From Zooshikella ganghwensis DSM 15267 (lineage in GTDB: Bacteria; Pseudomonadota; Gammaproteobacteria; Pseudomonadales; Zooshikellaceae): a stretch of 64,000 bases of DNA. The DNA lies in NCBI RefSeq assembly GCF_000428585.1, contig NZ_AUAF01000011.1:16655-80654 (forward strand), read 5' to 3'. Each line of letters opens with the position of its first letter. Positions within the stretch are counted from its first letter, which is position 1. Of the stretch, positions 48,218 to 57,067 are shown piece by piece. Under the pieces are notes generated by a model. The model ran no database searches. It was given only the letters and a program-made list of their open reading frames with translations, and was not told the DNA's origin. The translations under genes and the position numbers were made by a program.

Positions 48218-50261
48218 AACGTTTCCTCAAGGTATTCCAGCTTAAACACAGTACGCCAAGTAAGGCAGTGATCAAAGCCATTAATTGGTGACAAGGTGCA
48301 GCTGTTGCTGTTTGAGGAAATCCAGTCGTTTGATAAGCATTTCCCTGCGGTAATGCATTAGGAATAACTGCTGATTGGCTTGGTTTATTTGCTGGTTTGA
48401 CAATCTCCTCTGCGACAGCGACAAAGCTGGTATAACGGGAAGCAAGCTGATGGGTGAGTGCAATTTGAGTAATTTGCTCTGGTAGCGCATTGTTATTTGT
48501 TTGAATGTACTCATCTTGAAGCGCTTCAATTTGCTGCCTTGCCCATAACTTACCAATGCCATTTGCTGGTTGATGTAGCTGTGCTTCAGGTATGACTTGC
48601 TGCCAAGCTTGTTTACCCATTTTTGCCTTAATTTTCAGGGGAGATTTAAGCGAGTCCAGTTTTCTTGTGATAATTAAAGGCTGCCCTTGGTATAAATCAG
48701 CAACCGTTTGCTGAAGACCATCTGGCCAGGTCACTGTTATGCCTGAAGCGATAGGATTTTGAATTTGATGAAATAAATGCGTGATACGTTGTTCAACGGT
48801 ACTAATATTAGGAATATAAGTAAATGTGCCTCGACCAAACTCTGCGGATTTACTCATAAAGTAACTATTTGGCGCTGAGCCAATGCCTATGGTGAATAAA
48901 CGGCGAGGTGCCAGATTTTGGTTAATATATTGAAGTATTTCTATTTCATTACCAACACTACCATCTGTCATAAAAATGATCTGACTGAGCTCTGTGTCAG
49001 TAAGTGGCAGTGCTACAGCAGTTTGTAATGCGGGTAAAATTTCTGTTCCTCCATCGGCTGTCAAGTCATCGATAAACTTAATTGCATCGGCCAAACTTAA
49101 CATGGATACCCGCTGTGAGTGTTCAAAAAGTGTTCTGGTTGTTGAGTCAAATGCAATAATATTAAACCGGTCATTAGGGTTTAATTGTCGTAATGCAAAT
49201 TGTAATGCGGCTTTTGCTTGGATCATAGAATTACCGGCCATTGAGCCTGATGTATCGATGATAAAAATTTGCTCTTTACTCAATGGCTTTTTACTGTCTT
49301 GTATTTTGGGCGGGATAACCATTAAAAGACCATAGGTTTCACCCATGATATTTTCAGTAAAAAAAGTGGCCTGAGGTTGCAGTTCTGTTTGTGGTTGCCA
49401 GATAAGCTCTAAGTCACGGTCAAAAATAACGGCATCATTTTTAAGTTGGACTGTATATTGGTGATCATTTTTATTAATTTTGAGCTTATGGGTTGGACTG
49501 GCCAAATGAGTTAATGGTAACCCAGCATTGATTTTAATACTTAAGTTTACTTTTAATGGTACTTGATGTGCTGCATGTTGTGGTAACGGGGGAAGTGGTG
49601 ATGATTGTGGGGCAGGCTGAGAGTTTGAATTTGTTTGAGCAGTTTGGGCACCTTGGTATCTTGGGGTGATCGTCATGGGAAATCGTAACTGATACTGATT
49701 GTTAACGTATGGTACTGACTGCATATAGGAAATTTTGACTTCTATGGTTTCTTCAGGAGCGATATTGGCAACTTGTGTGGTGAATAAATTGGGCCGGTGC
49801 TGAGATAATAAAGATGCTTGTTGGCCTGAGGCTTTAGCTGTTGTGTAAATATGTTTTGCCTCGTCCTTACGCTTAATTAAACCCTTAATCGTTCGATCAC
49901 CAATCGTCATTTCCATGGCATAAACTGCAGCATTTTCAGGTAAAGGAAATGCATAAATACCTTCAGCCCATTCAGAACTACTGTTTTTAAAGCGCTGAGT
50001 GACAGTAACAGCAGCAATGATACCATTCACATCAATGTCTACATGGTTATCTAGGCGTAGTGCATTAGTATATGATGCCTCCTTTTTAAGGAGCAAGCTG
50101 CCTGAGGTAACTTCTTCTGGACTCTGGTAGACTTCATAGTAGTCATTTGACGTACTGGCTTTAGCGGTTGTAAATGTTAATAGGCTTAAAAAGCAAAATA
50201 GCCACAAGCTAATGGCTAGCCACCCTAAGTACTGGTTAAGTGCTGCGAAATCATCTTTCAT
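48207..50261 (-). CDS. Marine proteobacterial sortase target protein (VIT-VWA)
   Basis: 684 residues. Signal-anchor region at about 12-35, a vault/inter-alpha-trypsin (VIT) domain (GIIAAVTVTQRFKNSSSEWA, YAFPLPENAAVYAMEMTIG), then a VWA domain with MIDAS DTSGSM. The C-terminus is a sorting signal: FPQTA at 648-652, a hydrophobic helix (about 660-677) and a basic RKR tail. The family motif is usually LPxTG-like; here Leu is replaced by Phe and Gly by Ala. The start has a strong AAGGAG eight bases upstream. The protein is probably anchored or released by the adjacent sortase. Confidence 0.92.
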   Translation of the reverse strand: MKDDFAALNQYLGWLAISLWLFCFLSLLTFTTAKASTSNDYYEVYQSPEEVTSGSLLLKKEASYTNALRLDNHVDIDVNGIIAAVTVTQRFKNSSSEWAEGIYAFPLPENAAVYAMEMTIGDRTIKGLIKRKDEAKHIYTTAKASGQQASLLSQHRPNLFTTQVANIAPEETIEVKISYMQSVPYVNNQYQLRFPMTITPRYQGAQTAQTNSNSQPAPQSSPLPPLPQHAAHQVPLKVNLSIKINAGLPLTHLASPTHKLKINKNDHQYTVQLKNDAVIFDRDLELIWQPQTELQPQATFFTENIMGETYGLLMVIPPKIQDSKKPLSKEQIFIIDTSGSMAGNSMIQAKAALQFALRQLNPNDRFNIIAFDSTTRTLFEHSQRVSMLSLADAIKFIDDLTADGGTEILPALQTAVALPLTDTELSQIIFMTDGSVGNEIEILQYINQNLAPRRLFTIGIGSAPNSYFMSKSAEFGRGTFTYIPNISTVEQRITHLFHQIQNPIASGITVTWPDGLQQTVADLYQGQPLIITRKLDSLKSPLKIKAKMGKQAWQQVIPEAQLHQPANGIGKLWARQQIEALQDEYIQTNNNALPEQITQIALTHQLASRYTSFVAVAEEIVKPANKPSQSAVIPNALPQGNAYQTTGFPQTATAAPCHQLMALITALLGVLCLSWNTLRKRYEI

Positions 50262-50456
50262 TATGAATGCTCCTTCCTCGTTAAGGCTTATTTAACAAGA
50301 GAAAAAGGCCATTGTTATTGGTGGAATGTGATGATTTTGGGAGCAATTATGGCGAAATGTGGCATAAATGATGGACTTGGCATTTTGTACTAAATTAGTT
50401 GCACTTTCTTTCGCTATTTCTCTAAATAATATGCAGTATTGAATCTATTTGTAATC

Positions 50457-50855
50457 ATGAAGGTAATGAGCTTAATGTTAAGATATTTTCCAGTTATTGC
50501 ATTTTTTTGTTTTATTTGTTGGATAATTGTAAGTGCTGATAGCGGCGAGCAAATCATTTTTATGAAAATGATGGCTGGTGTACCTTATGGTGATAAATTA
50601 GGTCATGTATTTTTATATGGAATTTTAACCTGGTTGTTAAATAGTGCGCTTAACTACAAATCTATAAAACTGGGAGGAAGGTCTTTACTGTTAGGTGCGG
50701 TGGTTGTTTTCAGCTTTGCGTTACTGGAAGAAATAAGCCAGCTTTACTTTCCTAAAAGGACATTTGATCTAGTTGACTTAACGGCTGATATTGTTGGCAT
50801 AACGCTTTTTTCCTGGGTGCCTTATACATTTTATAGAAGAAACCTCCCTCTTTAG
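50457..50855 (+). CDS. VanZ-like family membrane protein
   Basis: About 132 residues with four hydrophobic segments. The VanZ-like block DKLGHVFLYGILTWLLN and the later LLEEISQLYFPKRTFDLVDLTADIVG are typical of the family. Function is unknown for most members; VanZ itself confers low-level teicoplanin resistance. I start at ATG 50457; in-frame TTG 50439 and ATGs at 50466 and 50475 are alternatives. It sits between the sortase target gene (divergent) and the RND pump (convergent). Confidence 0.75.
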   Translation: MKVMSLMLRYFPVIAFFCFICWIIVSADSGEQIIFMKMMAGVPYGDKLGHVFLYGILTWLLNSALNYKSIKLGGRSLLLGAVVVFSFALLEEISQLYFPKRTFDLVDLTADIVGITLFSWVPYTFYRRNLPL

Positions 50856-50883
50856 TAAGTGTCACCAAAGAGGGAGATTTTTT
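50844..50883. terminator. Bidirectional terminator between vanZ-like gene and RND pump
   Basis: CTCCCTCTTT and AAAGAGGGAG form a perfect 10-bp stem with a 13-base loop, followed by ATTTTTT on the plus strand. The left arm includes the vanZ-like stop codon. Confidence 0.85.
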
Positions 50884-53800
50884 CTAAGCAGTTTGTTTCT
50901 TTGTGAAATAAGCTCGAGCTTTTTTCTTTAATTGGCTTATATCTTCTACAACGCCATACAGTGATGGTATCAAAAACAAGGTGATTACTGTGGCGAAAAG
51001 AATACCAAAGCCAAGTGCGACAGCCATAGGAATCACAATTTTGGCCTGTAAACTTTTCTCCATAATAATAGGTGCCAACCCTAAAAAGGTTGTCAGGGAG
51101 GTAAGTAGAATGGCACGAAAGCGTTCTTTGCCTGAGGTCTGAATCGCTTCGCTGACACTTTTACCTCCTTCTTTCACGGCTTTATTAATAAAATCCACCA
51201 GAATTAAACTGTCATTAACCAATACACCTGCAAGGGCGATGAGTCCATAAATTGACATCATGCTGATGGATATATCAAACATCCAGTGACCTGCTACAGC
51301 GCCAATTAAACCAAATGGAATAATCGCCATGATAATTAAAGGCTGACTGTAGGACTTTAAGGGAATGGCTATCAAAGCATAAATTAACAATAGCCCAAAT
51401 ATAGCCGCTTGAATCATGCGTTGAATTGTTTTTTGTTGCTCTAAGCTGGCACCTTCCAAATCTGTCTTAAGTGATGGAAATTGACGCTTGAGTGAAGGGA
51501 TAAAATTATCCTCTAAATCACTGATGACTTCTTGTGGTTCAACTTTGCCAGGGTCGATGTCTGCACTGATAGTAACTACGTTTGTACTATTAATCCGACG
51601 TATTTCACTGGGCGCAGGCTCTTGTCGCCAAGTAACAGCCTGGTTGAGTGGCATGGTATTTTCACCATCTACCCGCACTTTAAAATTAGCTAAGTCGCCT
51701 AGGTCTGATCGCTCATCTTTAGGGTAGCGGAGCATGACCTTTACTTCGCTGGTACCACGTTGGAAGGTCTGAATTTCATCACCATGAACACCTTGTCGCA
51801 ACTGGTTACCAATATCTGCTAGTCGAAGTTGATAAGCAATCGCTTCTGGCATCAGAGATAATACAAAATCAGGGCGAGGTGCACTGTAACTGCTTTCTAT
51901 ATCAAAAACGCCGTCATAGGTCGTGAGCTGTTTTTTAAATTCAGCCACGGCCTGAATAAGTGCATCCTGATCTCGGCTGGAAAATTGAAAGAAAATAGGC
52001 GCACCACCACCGGCATTAGTGCTGGAATCAAAGCTAAGTTTTTTAACGCCAGGCAAGGTTCCTACCGCTTTCCGCCAATGGTCACTGATGGTATTGGCAT
52101 CCCACTGTCGCAGCTCAGATTTAGTGAGTTCGACAACCAGCTCTCCACCGGTTTCATCAGTGGTAAAGGTGAGCAGGTGTTTTAGGAAACCATCATCTTC
52201 AGCATATTGCTTTTTATAGTCTTCATTAATATCGGCAATTTTTTGTTCGATAAGTTTGAGCGTACTATTACGGCTGGTGTCGGAGGTGCCATCATTCATT
52301 GTCAGGTTAACTTGAATAAAGTCGGAGGGCACATTAGGAAAGAACACAAAGCGTACAATACCGCTTTGCAGAATACCTATTGTTAGCATCAGCAGGCTAA
52401 TAAAAATAGCAATTGTCGTGTAACGCTGTTTATAGGAGCGAGCTAATAAAGGTTGATAAACGCCCTGAATCAAAGACTGTAATTTTGCATCAAAACGGTC
52501 TTGTAATTTGGTGAGCCAGGTTTTCTTGTTAGGCTCATATTTCATGCTGACAAGGTGAGCTGGCAAAATGAGCTTTGACTCAACCAGTGAAAACAACAGA
52601 CATAAAATAACGACCATCGCAATGGATTCGAAGAAGGGGGCAGCATTTCCCCCCACATTCAGAATAGGCCCGAATGCTGCCATGGTTGTCAGTACACCAA
52701 AGGTTGCGGGTACCACTACCCGTTTAACACCGGAGATCACACTTTGATGGCTGTGACCATATTTCACAATATGGGTGTAGGCGCTCTCACCAATAATAAT
52801 GGCATCATCAACAATAATGCCAAGTACTAAAATAAAGGCAAAAAGGCTAACGACATTAATAAATACCGGAAAAGGACCATGAGGCATTAACCATAGCGCG
52901 CCTAGAAAACTGATAGGAATACCTAACACAACCCAGAAAGCAACTCGGATTCTTAAAAAAAGACTTAATACGATAAAAACCAGTAATGCACCAATGCCCA
53001 TATTTTCGAGCATCATGTTGAGCCGGCCTTTAAGATAAAAAGAAATGTCTCCCCAATAAGAAATTTGTAAGGATGTTGGTAATTGTGCTTGTTTATCAGC
53101 AATGTATTTTTTTACTGCATCTGCTGTGGCTATTTCATTATCACCTGCGGCTTCAACATATAAACCAACAGATAATTTTTGATTAAAACGAGAGAAATCG
53201 CCTGTATTGGCAAAACCATCCGTTATTTTTGCAATATCGCCCAGCAATAATTGGGTACCATCTTGATTGGCACGTATCACAAGCTGGGAAAAGTCTGCAA
53301 TGGTTTTGGCTTGGCCTTCTGCACGTAGCTGAATACGTCCACTATCTGCTTTGATAACGCCACTGGCAATATCAATTGAGCTACGCTTGAGTGCATTGGC
53401 TATTTCGTCAAAGGTCAGGTTATACGCTTGTAAATCCTGCTCAGAAACTTCAATGGCAATTTCAGCTTCACGAATACCATAAAGTTCTGCTTTGCTGACT
53501 TCGGGTAAGGCTTGTACTTCATCACGCACCTCTTCGCCGACCCGATGTAATGTTACATAGTCAACATCGCCATAGAGTGATGCATAAATTACTCGGGTTT
53601 TGCGTTCACTTTTCTTGATATGGGGTTTTTCTACGGCATCTGGAAAAGAGGTAATGCCATCAACAGCGGTTCTCACCTCATCCATAATATCGTCGACGTT
53701 GTAGCCATTGGCTACTTCCAGTGTGATGTTGGTGTAGCCTTCTATAGCAAAGGACTCAACTTTTTTTATGCCCGCGATAGTCCGAATGGCTGACTCTACT

Positions 53801-54018
53801 CTGAGCGTGACGCTTTGTGATACTTCTGTTGGGGAAGCACCAGGATAACTGATAGAAACAACAACATTATCAAGGGTAAAATCAGGAAACATCTGTTTTT
53901 TGATATTAATTGCTGAAGATATACCTACAGCAAGTAAGAACATCATAAGCAAATTAGCCGCAACAGGATTAGCGGCGAACCAGGCAATGACTCCTGATGA
54001 TGATTTGGTCGTTTGCAT
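50884..54018 (-). CDS. RND efflux pump, inner-membrane transporter (AcrB family)
   Basis: 1044 residues with the RND layout: one membrane segment, a large periplasmic loop, six segments, a second loop, and five segments. Family blocks include FPDFTLDNVVVSISYPGASPTEV-type N-terminus (read in pieces), GIIVDDAIIIGE with the proton-relay Asp pair in segment 4, and LAGVLVNDSLILVDFIN. This subgroup is usually annotated as efflux RND transporter permease and pairs with an HlyD-like adaptor, here encoded upstream. Substrates unknown. A 36-codon frame lies between the two genes. Confidence 0.92.
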   Translation of the reverse strand: MQTTKSSSGVIAWFAANPVAANLLMMFLLAVGISSAINIKKQMFPDFTLDNVVVSISYPGASPTEVSQSVTLRVESAIRTIAGIKKVESFAIEGYTNITLEVANGYNVDDIMDEVRTAVDGITSFPDAVEKPHIKKSERKTRVIYASLYGDVDYVTLHRVGEEVRDEVQALPEVSKAELYGIREAEIAIEVSEQDLQAYNLTFDEIANALKRSSIDIASGVIKADSGRIQLRAEGQAKTIADFSQLVIRANQDGTQLLLGDIAKITDGFANTGDFSRFNQKLSVGLYVEAAGDNEIATADAVKKYIADKQAQLPTSLQISYWGDISFYLKGRLNMMLENMGIGALLVFIVLSLFLRIRVAFWVVLGIPISFLGALWLMPHGPFPVFINVVSLFAFILVLGIIVDDAIIIGESAYTHIVKYGHSHQSVISGVKRVVVPATFGVLTTMAAFGPILNVGGNAAPFFESIAMVVILCLLFSLVESKLILPAHLVSMKYEPNKKTWLTKLQDRFDAKLQSLIQGVYQPLLARSYKQRYTTIAIFISLLMLTIGILQSGIVRFVFFPNVPSDFIQVNLTMNDGTSDTSRNSTLKLIEQKIADINEDYKKQYAEDDGFLKHLLTFTTDETGGELVVELTKSELRQWDANTISDHWRKAVGTLPGVKKLSFDSSTNAGGGAPIFFQFSSRDQDALIQAVAEFKKQLTTYDGVFDIESSYSAPRPDFVLSLMPEAIAYQLRLADIGNQLRQGVHGDEIQTFQRGTSEVKVMLRYPKDERSDLGDLANFKVRVDGENTMPLNQAVTWRQEPAPSEIRRINSTNVVTISADIDPGKVEPQEVISDLEDNFIPSLKRQFPSLKTDLEGASLEQQKTIQRMIQAAIFGLLLIYALIAIPLKSYSQPLIIMAIIPFGLIGAVAGHWMFDISISMMSIYGLIALAGVLVNDSLILVDFINKAVKEGGKSVSEAIQTSGKERFRAILLTSLTTFLGLAPIIMEKSLQAKIVIPMAVALGFGILFATVITLFLIPSLYGVVEDISQLKKKARAYFTKKQTA

Positions 54019-54020
54019 AC

Positions 54021-54131
54021 TTATTCGCCTAAAACCTTCTCTAGCATATAAACCTTGTGCTTACGCACATAAACCACATGGAGTTGATCCTTGCGCGTCC
54101 AGTATTTCATGTAGCCTATCGCTGTCTTCAT
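54021..54131 (-). CDS. Candidate 36-aa small protein between adaptor and RND genes
   Basis: The frame begins MKTAIGYMKYWTRKDQLHVV and ends with TAA, 36 residues. The ATG is four bases after the adaptor stop, and an AAGG lies eight bases upstream of it. Its stop is two bases before the RND ATG. The product is basic with alternating hydrophobic residues and no membrane segment. I know no family. The tight fit and good ribosome site argue that it is translated, either as a real small protein or as a coupling device. Confidence 0.5.
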   Translation of the reverse strand: MKTAIGYMKYWTRKDQLHVVYVRKHKVYMLEKVLGE

Positions 54132-54135
54132 TTAC

Positions 54136-55389
54136 TTAGCCTTCGCTAGAAGGTGTTAGGTTTGATGAAGTTTCTTTATTGGCTGAAGTTTGTGTTGATT
54201 TTATGGCAACGGTCGATTGCTGTTCGGAGTCAGTGATGCTGACTTGCAGACCTGGAATAGGGTTAGGAATAGAGGTAAGGCACAATCTGTCACCCTCACT
54301 AAAGTTATTCTTAATAAAAGCACTTGCACGCTGCTCTCGAATCAGTTTTACAGGACGTATACGCAATGTGTCGTCTTGATCAATCACGAGTACTTGCTGA
54401 CGGTTGATCAGTAGATGGCGTGGAATTTTAATGACATTTTCAGCAGCAACCCCGGTAATTGTGGCTTTAACAAATGAGCCAATAGGTAAAGGTACCTGCT
54501 GACTCTCTTGTTTTGCTGTAGCAGAAAGTGAGTAAGGGTCTTTGATACGTGCGACCAAATAGTGCATACGTGTTTTGGTGTCGACTACAGCTTCTTGGCG
54601 GGTAATTACAGCTTGCCACTCATGATCTGGGTTGTGGATTGAGGTGAGTATGACTTTTGGCCCCTGAAACTCACTTTGTCCATATTGAGGCAAGTCGAGA
54701 TAAGGCATGTCACTGCGTTTAATGGGTAAGCGAATTTCTGCATAATCGGTTGCAAAGGTGTCTCCTAGCTGTGCACCCGTGGTTACATACTGGCCCACAT
54801 CAACTTGTCGTGCCTTCGTCATGCCATCATAAGGCGCGCGAATTTCTGTACGGGAGAGGTATTGCTGTGCTTTGTGCAAGTCTGCTTTTGCAGCATGAAC
54901 TGCGGCTTTCGCTTCTTGCACATAGGGCTTGCGTAATACTAGATCATTAGCTTGCTTTAATGACCGCCCACGTTGGGTCCAGTCAGTACGAGCTGCTTCT
55001 GCTTTGCCTTGTTCTTCCATCAGCTTCGCTTCGGCTTGTGCAAGCTGAGCTTTGGCTTGTTCGACAGCTACTTTATAGTCAATGGGATCAATGCGAAGTA
55101 ATATATCGCCCTTTTTGAAGGTGCCACCACTGACAAAGGTAGGGGAAATTTCAAGTACAGTACCTGCTACTTGTGAAATCAGTGTCGTTTCTGTACGAGG
55201 ATTGATGGTGCCCTGGCTGCTAACATGAAACTGAACGGTTTCTTCAACAAAAGGCTTTGTCTCTACAACAAGAGGTGTTGCAGGTTTTTCGGATTTGGCG
55301 GGTTCAGGTTTCATGTTACTTAACTGCCAAGTAGCGACAGCCGCCAATGCTAACAAACCAATAGGGGTGATAACCTTAAGCCACCTCAT
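54136..55389 (-). CDS. RND efflux periplasmic adaptor subunit (HlyD/AcrA family)
   Basis: 417 residues from ATG 55389 (AGGAG eleven bases upstream). The frame continues 23 codons further without support. One N-terminal membrane anchor (about 3-22), a lipoyl-like domain (TLISQVAGTVLEISP, GDILLRIDPIDYK), a coiled-coil hairpin (VAVEQAKAQLAQAEAKLMEEQ ... KAAVHAAKADLHKAQQY), the second lipoyl half (TEIRAPYDGMTKARQVDVGQYV) and a beta-barrel. It links the RND pump to an outer-membrane channel; no channel gene is adjacent. Confidence 0.9.
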   Translation of the reverse strand: MRWLKVITPIGLLALAAVATWQLSNMKPEPAKSEKPATPLVVETKPFVEETVQFHVSSQGTINPRTETTLISQVAGTVLEISPTFVSGGTFKKGDILLRIDPIDYKVAVEQAKAQLAQAEAKLMEEQGKAEAARTDWTQRGRSLKQANDLVLRKPYVQEAKAAVHAAKADLHKAQQYLSRTEIRAPYDGMTKARQVDVGQYVTTGAQLGDTFATDYAEIRLPIKRSDMPYLDLPQYGQSEFQGPKVILTSIHNPDHEWQAVITRQEAVVDTKTRMHYLVARIKDPYSLSATAKQESQQVPLPIGSFVKATITGVAAENVIKIPRHLLINRQQVLVIDQDDTLRIRPVKLIREQRASAFIKNNFSEGDRLCLTSIPNPIPGLQVSITDSEQQSTVAIKSTQTSANKETSSNLTPSSEG

Positions 55390-56291
55390 GGATGATGATA
55401 CTCCTCGATGCAAAATCGAACTGACTGGGTCATTTAATATGGGCGAATACCTTAGCAAGAACCTGGGTCTTTGCCAAAGAACATTTCACTTTATTCAGAA
55501 AATCTCATGAGCAGCTTAATGCGGCTATAACAGTATATCTACAAGGGCTATAAGAACTGTAATACAAGGTTTACTGAATATGCATAACAGGCTTTAAAAT
55601 AAGACAGGCAAGTAGGTAAAATGATCCCAAATTATGTGAATATTCTTTGTTTTTTATGTGAAGGGCGTAACAAGCCTAATTAGTCAGAGATTGATGTGTC
55701 GTGCTAGCAGGAGACATATAACTATCTTTACAAGCAGCGTCCTTAACAAAAGCCATCTTCTGAAGCATCTTTGTCAAAAGCCTGCAAATCGCCAGTCAAA
55801 CTCGCTGTAAATCCATCCCTGGAGACTTGTTTACCGTGTCCTTGCGGCAAACAGTTTGATGGACGTTACCCAGCCTTTGCCTGCTATTTGCTTTTTATCA
55901 CAAGGAAATACCACATATGCCCATGTAATGGTCATTGTGTATAGCAAAAAGAGGACCGGCAGGGCTTTTATTTTTTAATGAAATAGGTGTTGGGAGTCCT
56001 GTAAGTAGCAGAGAGCAAAGATGGTCTTCCACTGCGGGGCGCACAAATTAAGTTATGCATTGCTTTGGCACAATATATTATTTACGTGCTTTTTTATAAA
56101 CGACTATTCAGTAGAGAAGTATTTGTATCTAGTAAACGTTAGAGAAATATTTTTAAATTAAAAATTATTTAGATTCGTCAAAAATAAAAAATTGAACTCA
56201 AGAAGTGAAAGCTGAAAAAAATATATTTATTAATAAATCAACTCGTGTGAGCAAGAGCGTTCTAACTCACACTGAGTACTCATGGTAAAAA
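55390..56291. other. Long intergenic region, about 900 bp, gene-poor
   Basis: It holds the 69-bp repeat copy at 55807-55875 and otherwise no recognisable gene in either direction. The 300 bases before the transposase stop are strongly AT-rich. The region looks like debris around an insertion point. Confidence 0.45.
55807..55875. repeat. 69-bp dispersed repeat, copy 2
   Basis: It begins GTAAATCCATCCCTGGAG and ends GTTACCCAGCC. The gap-free alignment with 34804-34872 shows about 57 identities in 69, including the core TCCTTGCGGC. Confidence 0.75.
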
Positions 56292-56741
56292 TCACAAAGG
56301 TGTAGTGATAATAGGTAAGTGGTTAACACGGTGTGCTGTTTTGGCTTTTTCTGTTGTTAATTGGTGTTGTTTTATAAGTTTGCGTTTTACTCTACGGGCG
56401 GTGTCGTAAGACACTTTAAGTTCATGCATTAATGATAAAGCAGATAGTTTCTTTTGATGGGCAAGAAAATAGGCTGCTTTGAACCAGTCTTTAAGAGGAA
56501 GCTTAGTGCCTTGGAATATTGTGCCACTGATAAGTGACTGCTGCCGGTGACAATGGTTGCATTGGTAGAGTGGACGGGTTTTAAGGGTGCAATGCTTGGC
56601 ACAACCACAGCTAGGGCAACGAAATCCATCGGGCCAGCGGAGCTGAAATAAGAGCTCATGACACTGGCTTTCGGTACCAAACTTATCTGCGAAGTGTTCA
56701 AACCCCTGAGTTTTGACAAGCGATATTAAATCAATTTCCAT
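56292..56741 (-). CDS. Truncated IS1595-type transposase (zinc-ribbon and helix-turn-helix part only)
   Basis: 149 residues from ATG 56741, with AAGGGA about seven bases upstream. The N-terminal zinc ribbon is intact: CPSCGCAKHC and CNHCHRQQS, followed by SGTIFQGTKLPLKDWFKAAYFLA and the helix-turn-helix ALSLMHELKVSYDTARRVKRKL. Full-length IS1595/ISXO2-like transposases continue with a DDE/DDNK catalytic domain of about 150 residues, which is missing. The frame ends in an ordinary TAA after a short unrelated tail. It is either a remnant or a domesticated DNA-binding protein. Confidence 0.7.
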   Translation of the reverse strand: MEIDLISLVKTQGFEHFADKFGTESQCHELLFQLRWPDGFRCPSCGCAKHCTLKTRPLYQCNHCHRQQSLISGTIFQGTKLPLKDWFKAAYFLAHQKKLSALSLMHELKVSYDTARRVKRKLIKQHQLTTEKAKTAHRVNHLPIITTPL

Positions 56742-56797
56742 GATGAATCCCTTCTGCAATGATGAATGTATTGCGGATTTGTTCATTGTATTAGTCG

Positions 56798-56815
56798 TCA
56801 ATATACGTATATTGA
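56798..56815. promoter_or_regulatory. Perfect 18-bp palindrome between divergent genes
   Basis: TCAATATACGTATATTGA is its own reverse complement. It lies 57 bases upstream of the truncated transposase start and about 100 bases upstream of the plus-strand sortase-regulator operon, a good place for an operator bound by a dimeric regulator. Confidence 0.45.
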
Positions 56816-56911
56816 TCTCTATCAGGGTTTTTCGGCTGAATTAGATGGGTAATTTCTAACTCATATGCCATGATCAGTCGTCTTTTGTACCTTTATCAGT
56901 GGGTATAACGT

Positions 56912-57067
56912 GTGAACATTGTTGGCAAACTTCTGCTAACTCCTTCCGTGCTAAGCTTTAAACAGTTCATTGTAGTTCTTGATAGCTTATTCTTGATGGT
57001 GGTAATAGTTGTCATCATGGTCATCGCGCCGCATAATTGGCGACAGTTTGTTCTGGTGGAGGCTTAA
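56912..57067 (+). CDS. Candidate 51-aa single-pass membrane peptide upstream of pdsR
   Basis: From GTG 56912 the frame encodes 51 residues with one long hydrophobic stretch (FIVVLDSLFLMVVIVVIMV) followed by APHNWRQFVLVEA. Its TAA directly abuts the ATG of the response regulator (TAAATG), and the regulator's GGAGG site lies inside its last codons. The upstream ribosome site is weak, so an internal start is possible. I know no family. The tight junction suggests it is the first gene of the pdsRS operon. Confidence 0.5.
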   Translation: MNIVGKLLLTPSVLSFKQFIVVLDSLFLMVVIVVIMVIAPHNWRQFVLVEA

